From assembly GCF_001027105.1 (NCBI RefSeq), contig NZ_CP011526.1:558001-622000 (forward strand): DNA of 64,000 nucleotides, written 5' to 3'. Made by a program: the position numbers and the translations under genes. Every line of letters begins with the position of its first letter. Within the stretch, counting starts at the first letter, position 1. The DNA is from Staphylococcus aureus (lineage in GTDB: Bacteria; Bacillota; Bacilli; Staphylococcales; Staphylococcaceae). The notes under the pieces were generated by a model, which searched no databases, was not told the DNA's origin, and saw only the letters and a program-made list of their open reading frames with translations. Below are positions 31,242-40,650 of the stretch, in pieces.

Positions 31242-32072
31242 TTAAACCTCTGTTACTTCAACATCGATATGTTCAATACGGTTGTATGCACCGTGATCCA
31301 CAGGACCAACAAAATCATTCATTTTCCAACCGTTTTTAATAGCAGAAGCGACGAAAGCTTTCGCGCTAATCACAGCTTCTTTCGGTGACTTACCGTTAGC
31401 TAAATATGCAGTTGTTGCCGCAGCAAATGTACAACCAGCACCATGGTTATAACTTTGTTGGAACATGTCTGTTGTTAGTTGATAAAATGTTTGACCATCA
31501 TAGTATAAGTCATACGATTTATCTTGATCTAAAGCTTTGCCACCTTTAATGATGACATGCTGTGCGCCTTTATCAAAGATAATTGTTGCAGCCTTTTTCA
31601 TATCTTCAATTGAATTTAATTTACCTAATCCTGATAATTGACCCGCTTCAAATAAGTTTGGTGTCACTACCGTTGCTTTAGGTAGTAAATATTTAATCAT
31701 CGCCTCAGTATTTCCAGGATTAAGCACTTCATCTTCGCCTTTACAAACCATGACAGGATCTACTACAAAATATTGTGCATTAGATGCCTCATATACTTCT
31801 CCAGCACGTTTGATTATCTCCTCAGTACCTAACATACCTGTTTTAATAGCATCAGGTCCGATTGATAAAGCCGTTTCAAGTTGTTTTTCAAATACATCCA
31901 TTGGTAATGGTGTAACATCGTGTGACCATGTATCTTTATCCATAGTAACGATGGCAGTTAAAGCGACCATGCCATACGTATCTAATTCTTGGAACGTTTT
32001 CAAATCTGCTTGCATACCTGCGCCAGCACTTGTGTCAGAACCGGCAATTGTTAAAACTTTCTTTAAAGCCAT
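31242..32072 (-). CDS. pdxK: pyridoxal/pyridoxine/hydroxymethylpyrimidine kinase
   Basis: A 276-aa ribokinase-fold kinase of the ThiD/PdxK group. The N-terminus is TIAGSDTSAGAGMQADLKTF. The active-site lid carries a histidine at 210 and cysteine at 214 in NHGAGCTFAAA, the pair seen in the dual-function Gram-positive pyridoxal kinases, which phosphorylate vitamin B6 vitamers. A second ThiD usually sits with thiamine genes elsewhere, so this copy is taken as PdxK. The start at 32072 has GGAGTG upstream. Confidence 0.85.
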   Translation of the reverse strand: MALKKVLTIAGSDTSAGAGMQADLKTFQELDTYGMVALTAIVTMDKDTWSHDVTPLPMDVFEKQLETALSIGPDAIKTGMLGTEEIIKRAGEVYEASNAQYFVVDPVMVCKGEDEVLNPGNTEAMIKYLLPKATVVTPNLFEAGQLSGLGKLNSIEDMKKAATIIFDKGAQHVIIKGGKALDQDKSYDLYYDGQTFYQLTTDMFQQSYNHGAGCTFAAATTAYLANGKSPKEAVISAKAFVASAIKNGWKMNDFVGPVDHGAYNRIEHIDVEVTEV

Positions 32073-32255
32073 TGAGCTTCACTCCTACATAATAATATTG
32101 TATTCATCATATCATTTTTAACCTAATTGAAAAATATTAAGCATTCAATATTTGATGATTGTTGAAATGAATCATTCATACTATTGTAACTTTTGAAAAT
32201 GTCATTCACTTTAGATAAGTGTGATATGTTAAAATATGTCCTGAGGTGAGATTGA

Positions 32256-32912
32256 ATGGAATGGTCGCAAATTTTTCATGACATAACAACGAAACATGAC
32301 TTTAAAGCTATGCATGATTTTTTAGAAAAAGAATATTCGACTGCAATCGTATACCCTGATAGGGAAAATATATATCAAGCGTTTGATTTAACACCGTTTG
32401 AAAATATCAAAGTTGTTATATTAGGACAAGACCCGTATCATGGTCCAAACCAAGCACATGGATTAGCATTTTCAGTGCAACCTAACGCAAAATTCCCTCC
32501 ATCTTTACGTAATATGTATAAAGAATTAGCAGATGATATTGGATGCGTTAGACAAACACCGCATTTACAAGATTGGGCAAGAGAAGGCGTCTTGTTATTG
32601 AATACAGTTTTAACCGTAAGACAGGGTGAAGCAAATTCTCATCGTGATATTGGTTGGGAAACATTTACTGATGAAATTATTAAAGCAGTGTCTGATTATA
32701 AAGAACATGTTGTCTTTATTTTGTGGGGGAAACCTGCACAGCAAAAAATAAAGCTTATCGATACATCTAAACATTGTATTATAAAATCAGTGCATCCTAG
32801 TCCACTGTCTGCATATAGAGGATTCTTTGGATCAAAACCGTATTCCAAAGCGAATGCCTATTTAGAGTCAGTAGGAAAATCACCAATTAATTGGTGTGAA
32901 AGTGAGGCGTAG
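32256..32912 (+). CDS. ung: uracil-DNA glycosylase
   Basis: A 218-aa family 1 uracil-DNA glycosylase, which excises uracil from DNA in base excision repair. Motif A is [18 protein letters not shown] with catalytic Asp59, and motif B is [13 protein letters not shown] with catalytic His180. Length is standard. CTGAGGTGAG precedes the ATG. The stop abuts the start of the next gene. Confidence 0.96.
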
Positions 32913-33293
32913 ATGTTGAATAGAGAAACTTTAATAGCACGAATTGAGCAAGAATTAGTACAAGCAGAGCAGGCACAGCATGACCATGACTTTGAAAAAC
33001 ATATGTATGCCATACATATATTAACATCTTTATATGCTTCAACATCAAATACACCACATATTGGTGAACAACAAATGAATCGTCGTATTGCTAACCATAA
33101 TCAAATGCCACAATCACAAATAACGCAGCCAACTCATCAAGTGACAGTTGCTGAAATTGAAGCGATGGGTGGTAAAGTAAATACGCATTCAGCACATCAT
33201 CATAATAAGTCATATTCACAACCTTCAAACCAACAACAAAGATTAGCGACAGATGATGACATTGGCAATGGTGAATCCATATTTGATTTTTAA
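32913..33293 (+). CDS. hypothetical protein, DUF5327/YwdI-like
   Basis: A 126-aa hydrophilic protein rich in glutamine, histidine and asparagine, with a helical N-terminus (ETLIARIEQELVQAEQAQ) and a low-complexity middle. No membrane segment. The start codon abuts the ung stop and the ribosome binding site GTGAGGCG lies inside ung, so translation is coupled. The ung, YwdI-like and YwdK-like order is shared with Bacillus. Function unknown. Confidence 0.8.
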   Translation: MLNRETLIARIEQELVQAEQAQHDHDFEKHMYAIHILTSLYASTSNTPHIGEQQMNRRIANHNQMPQSQITQPTHQVTVAEIEAMGGKVNTHSAHHHNKSYSQPSNQQQRLATDDDIGNGESIFDF

Positions 33294-33425
33294 AAAGCAA
33301 CAATGAAACATAATTACTTAATAGCTTGTTAAGTATGTAGGTTAATAATCAAGACGCATATACTTTTATTCGAGTGTTCGGATTTAAACATTTATTAATA
33401 CTGAATTATATAAGGAGAGGTAGCA

Positions 33426-33794
33426 ATGAAATTATTTATTATTTTAGGTGCATTAAACGCGATGATGGCTGTCGGTACAGGTGCATTTGGTGCGCATGGT
33501 TTACAAGGAAAAATAAGTGATCACTATTTATCAGTATGGGAAAAAGCAACGACGTATCAAATGTACCATGGCTTAGCATTATTAATTATAGGTGTAATTA
33601 GTGGTACAACTTCAATCAATGTTAACTGGGCTGGCTGGTTAATATTTGCTGGTATTATTTTCTTTAGTGGATCATTATATATTTTAGTATTAACTCAAAT
33701 TAAAGTTTTAGGTGCGATTACGCCAATTGGTGGCGTATTGTTCATCATTGGATGGATAATGTTAATCATTGCGACATTCAAATTTGCTGGTTAA
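33426..33794 (+). CDS. DUF423 integral membrane protein (YwdK-like)
   Basis: A 122-aa protein with about four hydrophobic segments, opening [23 protein letters not shown], the conserved start of DUF423 proteins. Function unknown. AAGGAGAGG precedes ATG 33426. It follows the ung pair by 132 bp. Confidence 0.85.
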
Positions 33795-33862
33795 ATTTTA
33801 AAACTTTAGATTACCTATGTAACTAAACATTAAATTTTTAATAAAAATAATCAAGAAAAAGA

Positions 33863-33911
33863 GTTACAAACTCATCTTTTGGGTATAGAATACCTTCGAG
33901 GTGAGTTTTTA
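33863..33911 (+). promoter_or_regulatory. hairpin leader and candidate sigma-B promoter before the permease gene
   Basis: GTTACA at 33863-33868 and GGGTAT at 33881-33886, 12 nt apart, resemble a sigma-B promoter. Overlapping this, AAACTCA pairs with TGAGTTT and inner GGTAT with ATACC, then TTTT: a terminator-like hairpin whose 3' arm contains the ribosome binding site AGGTGAG. The two readings exclude each other in part, because a sigma-B start would lie inside the hairpin. Confidence 0.4.
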
Positions 33912-33914
33912 TTT

Positions 33915-35399
33915 ATGGAAAAAAAGAATAAGCAAATAGATAGAGGCGATTTAAAACAAAACCTATCTGAAAAGTTTGTATGGGCGATTGCATATGGTTC
34001 ATGTATCGGATGGGGCGCATTCATCTTACCAGGAGACTGGATTAAGCAGTCAGGTCCGATTGCAGCATCAATTGGTATAGTTATTGGTGCATTATTAATG
34101 ATATTAATTGCGGTTAGTTATGGCGCATTAGTAGAGAGATTTCCAGTATCAGGGGGCGCGTTTGCCTTTAGTTTCTTAAGTTTCGGCAGATATGTGAGTT
34201 TCTTCTCATCATGGTTTTTAACTTTTGGTTATGTCTGTGTCGTTGCTTTAAATGCGACCGCATTCAGTTTACTAGTTAAATTCTTATTGCCAGATGTCTT
34301 AAATAATGGGAAACTATACACCATTGCGGGCTGGGACGTTTATATTACGGAAATCATTATTGCGACCGTATTACTACTTGTATTCATGCTAGTAACGATT
34401 CGTGGCGCAAGTGTATCTGGATCATTACAATATTATTTCTGTGTGGCGATGGTAATCGTCGTATTATTGATGTTCTTTGGTTCATTCTTTGGTAATAATT
34501 TTGCACTTGAAAATTTACAACCGTTAGCTGAACCTAGCAAAGGATGGTTAGTGTCTATTGTGGTTATTGTATCCGTGGCACCATGGGCATATGTTGGATT
34601 TGATAATATTCCACAAACAGCAGAAGAGTTTAACTTTGCACCAAACAAGACATTTAAGCTTATCGTGTACAGTTTATTAGCAGCATCATTAACTTATGTT
34701 GTCATGATTTTATACACTGGTTGGTTATCAACAAGTCATCAAAGTTTAAATGGGCAGTTGTGGTTAACAGGTGCTGTTACACAAACAGCATTTGGTTATA
34801 TTGGATTAGGTGTATTAGCAATTGCAATTATGATGGGTATATTTACTGGTTTAAATGGATTCTTGATGAGTTCAAGTCGCTTGTTATTTTCTATGGGACG
34901 TTCAGGTATTATGCCAACAATGTTTAGTAAATTACATAGTAAATACAAAACACCATATGTCGCAATCATATTCCTAGTAGGAGTGTCGTTAATTGCACCT
35001 TGGCTAGGAAGAACTGCATTGACTTGGATTGTAGATATGTCATCTACTGGTGTATCCATTGCCTACTTTATTACATGTTTGTCTGCAGCGAAATTATTCA
35101 GTTATAACAAACAAAGTAATACGTATGCACCGGTTTACAAAACGTTTGCTATTATCGGCTCATTTGTATCATTCATTTTCTTAGCGTTGTTATTAGTGCC
35201 AGGTTCTCCTGCAGCACTGACTGCACCGTCTTATATTGCATTACTTGGATGGTTAATCATCGGTTTAATATTCTTTGTGATTCGATATCCTAAATTGAAA
35301 AATATGGATAATGATGAATTAAGTCGCTTGATTTTAAATAGAAGTGAAAATGAAGTTGATGATATGATTGAAGAACCTGAAAAAGAAAAAACTAAATAA
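33915..35399 (+). CDS. APC-family amino acid permease
   Basis: A 494-aa transporter with about 12 hydrophobic segments. The N-terminal SYGSCIGWGAF-type helix 1 (AIAYGSCIGWGAFILPGDW) and PVSGGAFAFSFLSFGRYVSF in helix 3 identify the amino acid-polyamine-organocation family. The substrate cannot be read; related staphylococcal proteins are annotated as cationic amino acid or GABA permeases. ATG 33915 is preferred to an ATG 36 nt upstream because AGGTGA lies about 10 nt before it and the upstream start lies within a hairpin. Confidence 0.8.
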   Translation: MEKKNKQIDRGDLKQNLSEKFVWAIAYGSCIGWGAFILPGDWIKQSGPIAASIGIVIGALLMILIAVSYGALVERFPVSGGAFAFSFLSFGRYVSFFSSWFLTFGYVCVVALNATAFSLLVKFLLPDVLNNGKLYTIAGWDVYITEIIIATVLLLVFMLVTIRGASVSGSLQYYFCVAMVIVVLLMFFGSFFGNNFALENLQPLAEPSKGWLVSIVVIVSVAPWAYVGFDNIPQTAEEFNFAPNKTFKLIVYSLLAASLTYVVMILYTGWLSTSHQSLNGQLWLTGAVTQTAFGYIGLGVLAIAIMMGIFTGLNGFLMSSSRLLFSMGRSGIMPTMFSKLHSKYKTPYVAIIFLVGVSLIAPWLGRTALTWIVDMSSTGVSIAYFITCLSAAKLFSYNKQSNTYAPVYKTFAIIGSFVSFIFLALLLVPGSPAALTAPSYIALLGWLIIGLIFFVIRYPKLKNMDNDELSRLILNRSENEVDDMIEEPEKEKTK

Positions 35400-35402
35400 T
35401 AA

Positions 35403-35456
35403 AAGAATCGCACAATAAACCTTCTTCATTCGGAGGCGTATCGTGCGATTTTTTGT
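35403..35456. terminator. bidirectional terminator between permease and ThrE-type genes
   Basis: AATCGCAC pairs with GTGCGATT, followed by TTTTTT on the plus strand and TTCTTTTATT on the minus strand. Confidence 0.8.
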
Positions 35457-35540
35457 ATTATAAATTGACATTTAAGACGAGGCAGCTGAACCTTATATAT
35501 AATTGCTAAGAGTTAGGGCTGAGCCATTTCTAACAAATAT

Positions 35541-35993
35541 TTATAATCGTTTAAAAGATTTCACGAACCCAGAAACAATTAATTTGGAAATTTGGTCGGC
35601 GAATAATAAACCTAATGCGATGGCGCCTGCAATAAGTGTAACCTCTAGCATGGTATTGATTGCTGTACTGAAATTTAATAAGACTAAATTTTTTGTAGCA
35701 TCGTATGCTAAGCCACCAGGTACTAATGGAATGATACCCGTTACCATAAAAATGATGGCAGGTTCTTTTTGTTTACGAGCCATATAATGACTTAACAAGC
35801 CTAATGCTAAACTACCAAAGAAACTAGAGTATATAGTGTGCACATTAAAGCCGTTGAAGAATAAGGTGTAAACCATCCATCCACACGTACCAACGAAACC
35901 ACATGATAGATATAATTTTCTAGGTGCATCAAAAATGACGCAGAAGAACATTGAAGCTAAAAAGCTAAAGATAAAGTTTAAGATCCAAAACAT
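35541..35993 (-). CDS. threonine/serine exporter, small subunit (YjjB/ThrE_2-like)
   Basis: A 150-aa membrane protein with about five hydrophobic segments. The segment IIFMVTGIIPLVPGGLAYDATKN holds the VPG motif typical of the C-terminal half of ThrE exporters. The larger partner is encoded 12 bp upstream on the same strand, so this is a split two-gene ThrE-type exporter. Substrate is inferred from the family (threonine/serine in Corynebacterium; other small acids in relatives). Confidence 0.82.
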   Translation of the reverse strand: MFWILNFIFSFLASMFFCVIFDAPRKLYLSCGFVGTCGWMVYTLFFNGFNVHTIYSSFFGSLALGLLSHYMARKQKEPAIIFMVTGIIPLVPGGLAYDATKNLVLLNFSTAINTMLEVTLIAGAIALGLLFADQISKLIVSGFVKSFKRL

Positions 35994-36005
35994 AGTCTGA
36001 TACTC

Positions 36006-36770
36006 CTATACTAAAATTAATACGCTACCAACGCCAGCACCGATGCCAAACGCAGTAACCAATGCTTCTAATGATTTCGTTGTGAACATCAACATGTGTC
36101 CACCAAATAAATCTTGTATTGCGTTTGTTATTAATACACCAGGAACAATAGGCATGACTGCCGCAATGATAATAGTTGCCAAGTCACCTGTTGGAATAAG
36201 TGTATGTCCAATAACGGCGATAATCCCAATAACTAATGAACCAATGAATTCTGGGATAAACTGTGCGTGTAACTTACGATCTAAAATCTCAGTGACTAGG
36301 TATCCTAGACTACCTGCTAATATCGCAGTTAAAACATCAATCAATCTACCACCTTGTAAATATAAGAAACTCATTGCAATCATTGCTGCAGCAAAACCTT
36401 TAAAGGGAAGACTGCTGTCACGCTTAGCAACATATATTTTTTCAAGTTGCGTTTTTGCTTCGGCTAAAGAAATTTCATTGTTTGTAATTTGACGCGAAAT
36501 TTTATTAGCTTGAGAAATTTTTATTAAGTTTGTATCTCGAGAGGTAATTCTAAATATTCTAGGAAACGATTCCGAATGTAACGTAAACTGGATGACAGTG
36601 TTTGTAACAAAGCTGTTACTTTCACTGTAACCAAGTTTTTTTGCAATACGTGTCATGGTATCTTCTACACGCGTACCTTCTGCACCAGATTCTAATAGTA
36701 TGCGAGCAGCAAGCATGACAACGTCTTTGATAAGTACCTCTTGTTTGTATTCTTCTGAATTTATGTCCAT
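36006..36770 (-). CDS. threonine/serine exporter, large subunit (YjjP/DUF1212-like)
   Basis: A 254-aa protein. The N-terminal soluble part (ILLESGAEGTRVEDTMTRIAKKLG) is the conserved ThrE/YjjP domain, followed by about five membrane segments with MPIVPGVLITNAIQDLFGGH near residue 205. It pairs with the downstream small subunit to rebuild a complete ThrE fold. The divergent region 36771-37000 upstream separates it from RsaA. Confidence 0.83.
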   Translation of the reverse strand: MDINSEEYKQEVLIKDVVMLAARILLESGAEGTRVEDTMTRIAKKLGYSESNSFVTNTVIQFTLHSESFPRIFRITSRDTNLIKISQANKISRQITNNEISLAEAKTQLEKIYVAKRDSSLPFKGFAAAMIAMSFLYLQGGRLIDVLTAILAGSLGYLVTEILDRKLHAQFIPEFIGSLVIGIIAVIGHTLIPTGDLATIIIAAVMPIVPGVLITNAIQDLFGGHMLMFTTKSLEALVTAFGIGAGVGSVLILV

Positions 36771-36976
36771 TTCATCACCATTGTTTATAAGAATTTAATA
36801 CTCATTATAGTTTATACACTATAAAATAACCACATGAGCTTTTTGATAAGTTGTTATTGATTTTAAAAAACTAATATTTGATACTATTGTAATAATAATC
36901 ATCGGAATTTTTAGTAGTTAAAATTCTCTTGAAGTATAAAAAGGAAAAATTATTGAAAAAAATTCGACAAAAATAT

Positions 36977-37001
36977 GTTTCAAATATTTCAAATAGGTTA
37001 A
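36977..37001 (+). promoter_or_regulatory. candidate sigma-B promoter of rsaA
   Basis: GTTTCA at 36977-36982 and GGTTAA at 36996-37001, 13 nt apart, approximate the sigma-B pattern GTTT...GGGTAT. RsaA is known to be sigma-B dependent; the match here is imperfect. Confidence 0.5.
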
Positions 37002-37007
37002 AATAAT

Positions 37008-37155
37008 ATTAGTTAACCATTACAAAAATTGTATAGAGTAGCGACTGTATAATTTCTATTGAGGTTAACGTTTATATGTAGTGATAGTAGTTAAAGTTCT
37101 CCCAAGGAAGACTACTCGGGTACACTTTGCTATGAGCAAAGTGTACTTTGTTATT
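37008..37155 (+). ncRNA. rsaA: small regulatory RNA RsaA
   Basis: An intergenic transcript located between the ThrE-type gene and hemQ, which is the known location of RsaA. It carries the C-rich motif TTCTCCCAAGG near 37100 and a strong terminator stem GTACACTTTGCT/AGCAAAGTGTAC at 37120-37146 followed by TTTGTTATT. RsaA represses translation of mgrA mRNA by base pairing and so favours biofilm and lowers capsule formation. The 5' end is an estimate from the promoter. A 65-codon open frame overlapping it has no ribosome binding site and is not taken as a gene. The second terminator at 37257-37294 may give a longer form. Confidence 0.8.
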
Positions 37156-37256
37156 GATAATACATTAGCACATATATATAAGTTTAAACATACAGATTTC
37201 AACTATTTACCAAATCACGTCTTATGTATACGGGAATATACTGAAGATAAACGAAA

Positions 37257-37294
37257 AATTCCAAGCTTAAACCGATAAGCTTGGAATTTTTTTA
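37257..37294. terminator. strong bidirectional terminator between rsaA and hemQ
   Basis: AATTCCAAGCTTA pairs with TAAGCTTGGAATT (13-bp perfect stem) and runs into TTTTT on both strands. It ends hemQ on the minus strand and any read-through from rsaA on the plus strand. Confidence 0.88.
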
Positions 37295-37318
37295 TTAATT
37301 TATAAACGTACCAATGTA

Positions 37319-38071
37319 TTAAGAAATCGCAAAGAATTGATCGAATTCGTTTGTGTTAATAATATGTCCTACAAAGAAACTACCGAATTCACCGTATCGT
37401 GCTGTTGTTTCATCAAAGCGCATTTCGTATACAATTTTTTTGAATTGTAATACGTCATCTGAGAACAATGTTACGCCCCATTCGAAATCATCAAACCCTA
37501 CAGAACCAGTAATAAATTGTTTGATTTTGCCAGCATATTTTCTACCAATCATACCATGGTCATACATTAATTTTTGGCGTTCTTCCATAGTTAACATGTA
37601 CCAGTTATAAGTTTCATTACGACGTTTGTTCATTGGATAGAAACAAATATAATCAGAATGTGGTAATTCTGGGTATAATCTTGCTTTGATATGAGGGTTC
37701 TCATAAGGATCTTCATCAGATTTACCAGCTAAATAATTGCTCAATTCAATGACTGATACATATGAATATGTAGGGATTAGGAAGTCAGCAATGCGCAATT
37801 TGTTAAATTCATTTTCAATATGATTTAAAGACTTCATTTCAGGACGTAAGAACCATAATAACAAATCTGCTTTTTGACCAGTTATATTATAAATAGCTTG
37901 ATCACCAGATTTTGATGATCTTACAGTTGCTGTATTTTCTAAAAATGATTGAAATTCAGTGACAAGTGCATCGCGTTCGTCCTTTGGAACTATACGTAAT
38001 GATGCCCAATCAACTGCATAAAATAAATGTAGACTATACCAACCATCTAATGTTTCGGCTGCTTGACTCAT
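37319..38071 (-). CDS. hemQ: coproheme decarboxylase HemQ/ChdC
   Basis: A 250-aa chlorite dismutase-fold enzyme that converts coproheme to haem b in the Gram-positive coproporphyrin-dependent pathway. Key residues are visible: the radical-forming Tyr145 in ICFYPMNKR, Lys149 and Arg131 for propionate contact, and the proximal haem ligand His172 in [12 protein letters not shown]. Length is standard. GGAGCG precedes the start at 38071. It is divergent from pta, with 167 bp between. Confidence 0.93.
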
Positions 38072-38238
38072 GTTTATCGCTCCTTTTCAAAAATCATCAG
38101 TTCTTTATAAATTTTATCATAAAGCAAAGGGGTAACGATAAAATTATGATTACAAATTGGTGACGTGGCATTATGAAATAAAATGGCGTATAATTATACC
38201 GTGAATGATTAATAAGATTTATATTACAGGAGGACATT

Positions 38239-39225
38239 ATGGCTGATTTATTAAATGTATTAAAAGACAAACTTTCTGGTAAAAACGTTAAAATCGTATT
38301 ACCTGAAGGAGAGGACGAACGTGTTCTAACAGCTGCAACACAATTACAAGCAACAGATTATGTTACACCAATCGTGTTAGGTGATGAGACTAAGGTTCAA
38401 TCTTTAGCGCAAAAACTTGATCTTGATATTTCTAATATTGAATTAATTAATCCTGCGACAAGTGAATTGAAAGCTGAATTAGTTCAATCATTTGTTGAAC
38501 GACGTAAAGGTAAAGCGACTGAAGAACAAGCACAAGAATTATTAAACAATGTGAACTACTTCGGTACAATGCTTGTTTATGCTGGTAAAGCAGATGGTTT
38601 AGTTAGTGGTGCAGCACATTCAACAGGCGACACTGTGCGTCCAGCTTTACAAATCATCAAAACGAAACCAGGTGTATCAAGAACATCAGGTATCTTCTTT
38701 ATGATTAAAGGTGATGAACAATACATCTTTGGTGATTGTGCAATCAATCCAGAACTTGATTCACAAGGACTTGCAGAAATTGCAGTAGAAAGTGCAAAAT
38801 CAGCATTAAGCTTTGGCATGGATCCAAAAGTTGCAATGTTAAGCTTTTCAACAAAAGGGTCTGCTAAATCAGACGACGTGACAAAAGTTCAAGAAGCTGT
38901 CAAATTAGCACAACAAAAAGCTGAAGAAGAAAAATTAGAAGCAATCATTGATGGCGAATTCCAATTTGATGCTGCGATTGTACCAGGTGTTGCTGAGAAA
39001 AAAGCGCCAGGTGCTAAATTACAAGGTGATGCAAATGTCTTTGTATTCCCAAGTTTAGAAGCTGGTAATATTGGTTACAAAATTGCACAACGTTTAGGTG
39101 GATATGATGCAGTTGGTCCAGTATTACAAGGTTTAAATTCTCCAGTAAATGACTTATCACGTGGCTGCTCAATTGAAGATGTATACAATCTTTCAATTAT
39201 TACAGCAGCGCAAGCCTTACAATAA
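38239..39225 (+). CDS. pta: phosphate acetyltransferase
   Basis: A 328-aa single-domain phosphotransacetylase that interconverts acetyl-CoA and acetyl phosphate in overflow metabolism. Recognisable blocks are IVLPEGEDERVLTAA at the N-terminus, GLVSGAAHSTGDTVRPALQ near residue 120, the FGDCAINP segment and the C-terminal DLSRGCSIEDVYNL. ACAGGAGG precedes the ATG. The next gene, lipL, starts 3 bp after the stop, so the two are co-transcribed. Confidence 0.93.
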   Translation: MADLLNVLKDKLSGKNVKIVLPEGEDERVLTAATQLQATDYVTPIVLGDETKVQSLAQKLDLDISNIELINPATSELKAELVQSFVERRKGKATEEQAQELLNNVNYFGTMLVYAGKADGLVSGAAHSTGDTVRPALQIIKTKPGVSRTSGIFFMIKGDEQYIFGDCAINPELDSQGLAEIAVESAKSALSFGMDPKVAMLSFSTKGSAKSDDVTKVQEAVKLAQQKAEEEKLEAIIDGEFQFDAAIVPGVAEKKAPGAKLQGDANVFVFPSLEAGNIGYKIAQRLGGYDAVGPVLQGLNSPVNDLSRGCSIEDVYNLSIITAAQALQ

Positions 39226-39227
39226 CG

Positions 39228-40064
39228 ATGGATTTAGCGAGTAAATATTTTAATGGCGTCAACTGGCGATATATCGATCATTCTTCTGGATTAGAACCTA
39301 TGCAATCTTTCGCATTCGATGATACATTTTGCGAAAGTGTGGGCAAAGATATATCAGATAATGTTGTGCGTACTTGGATTCATCAACATACTGTTATTCT
39401 TGGTATTCATGATTCAAGATTGCCGTTTTTAAAAGATGGCATTGATTATTTAACGAATGAGATTGGTTATAATGCCATTGTTAGAAATTCTGGTGGCTTA
39501 GGTGTCGTTCTAGATCAAGGTGTATTAAATATATCGCTGATGTTCAAAGGACAAACAGAAACAACGATTGATGAAGCGTTTACTGTGATGTACCTCTTAA
39601 TTAGCAAAATGTTCGAAAATGAGAATGTTGATATTGATACGATGGAAATTGAACATTCTTATTGCCCAGGAAAATTTGACTTAAGTATCGATGGTAAGAA
39701 ATTTGCAGGCATATCGCAACGAAGAGTTAGAGGCGGTATTGCTGTACAAATTTATCTTTGTGTTGAAGGCTCTGGTTCAGAACGTGCATTGATGATGCAA
39801 ACATTTTATGAACATGCTTTAAAAGGTGAAGTGACTAAATTTAAATATCCTGAAATTGAACCATCTTGTATGGCCTCATTAGAGACATTGCTTAACAAAA
39901 CGATTACTGTTCAAGATGTAATGTTTTTACTATTATATGCAATCAAAGATCTTGGCGGTGTATTAAATATGACGCCAATTACTCAAGAAGAATGGCAAAG
40001 ATACGATACGTATTTTGATAAAATGATTGAAAGAAACAAGAAAATGATAGATCAAATGCAATAG
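39228..40064 (+). CDS. lipL: octanoyl-[GcvH]:protein N-octanoyltransferase LipL
   Basis: A 278-aa enzyme of the lipoate/biotin ligase fold. Family features are RNSGGLGVVLDQG near residue 87 and the active-site cysteine 146 in SYCPGKFDLSIDGKKF. LipL moves octanoyl or lipoyl groups from GcvH to the E2 subunits of the 2-oxoacid dehydrogenases. The length and lack of an adenylation motif favour LipL over LplA. It overlaps or abuts pta without its own promoter; a strong terminator follows. Confidence 0.85.
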   Translation: MDLASKYFNGVNWRYIDHSSGLEPMQSFAFDDTFCESVGKDISDNVVRTWIHQHTVILGIHDSRLPFLKDGIDYLTNEIGYNAIVRNSGGLGVVLDQGVLNISLMFKGQTETTIDEAFTVMYLLISKMFENENVDIDTMEIEHSYCPGKFDLSIDGKKFAGISQRRVRGGIAVQIYLCVEGSGSERALMMQTFYEHALKGEVTKFKYPEIEPSCMASLETLLNKTITVQDVMFLLLYAIKDLGGVLNMTPITQEEWQRYDTYFDKMIERNKKMIDQMQ

Positions 40065-40074
40065 TTAAATATTT

Positions 40075-40114
40075 AACAGCCCCTTTCAAGTTATCGTTTG
40101 GGGCTGTTATTTTT
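40075..40114 (+). terminator. pta-lipL terminator
   Basis: AACAGCCCC pairs with GGGGCTGTT and is followed by ATTTTTG. Confidence 0.88.
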
Positions 40115-40650
40115 GAAAGTATCCATAAAAAGCATAAATATGTTATTGACCTAATATTTAAATTGAACATCATTAAATTAAAAGTAATGATATGATGGAA
40201 ATAATAAATTTAATAAGAAAATTTCATGTTTTACGTATTAAATAGATTGAGAATAGGGTATATATAATGCGTATGACTATGAAAGAAACGACCTTCTATT
40301 GAAATGTTCTAATACTTTAGTAGTAAATCTATATATTCCAATTATTATTTGTAGTATTATAGTTAGGGTGGAAAATTATAAATTGTAGGGCTATTTTATA
40401 AAAAGATAAAGAATCTGAAATATCACTCGATAAGATTTAAACTTTGAAGTAAACGAAAGTTAGTTTTATACTAATCAAGTTAAGTCAAATATAAATTCAA
40501 AATAAAGATTATACATAATATGAATAATGTGAGATAAAGACTGCAATGAAATTTAACGCGAATGCGTATGCAACTTAGAATATGATGTCTTTTACTAATA
40601 AATAAAAATAATGAATCAAGTATAGGATAAATATAAAAGGTGATATTGAC
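40115..40650 (+). other. long AT-rich gap before the mevalonate operon
   Basis: No open frame with a ribosome binding site was found in this 536-bp stretch. It must contain the mvaK1 promoter. GGGTATATATAAT near 40256 looks promoter-like but its -35 partner is unclear. No strong hairpin was seen. Confidence 0.5.

Noticed and set aside
31750..32121. 123-codon ORF opposite pdxK
   Set aside because: Antisense shadow of a well-supported kinase gene.
35503..35787. 94-codon plus-strand ORF opposite the small ThrE subunit
   Set aside because: Antisense shadow; no ribosome binding site.
36043..36492. 149-codon plus-strand ORF opposite the ThrE-type gene
   Set aside because: Antisense shadow of a clear membrane-protein gene; no start signal.
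37081..37278. 65-codon ORF overlapping RsaA
   Set aside because: No ribosome binding site, reads through the RsaA terminator stem, and composition is explained by the RNA.
40250..40270. AGGGTATATATAATG as a sigma-B promoter for the mevalonate operon
   Set aside because: The nearest GTTT-type -35 element is about 22 nt away, too far for sigma-B.
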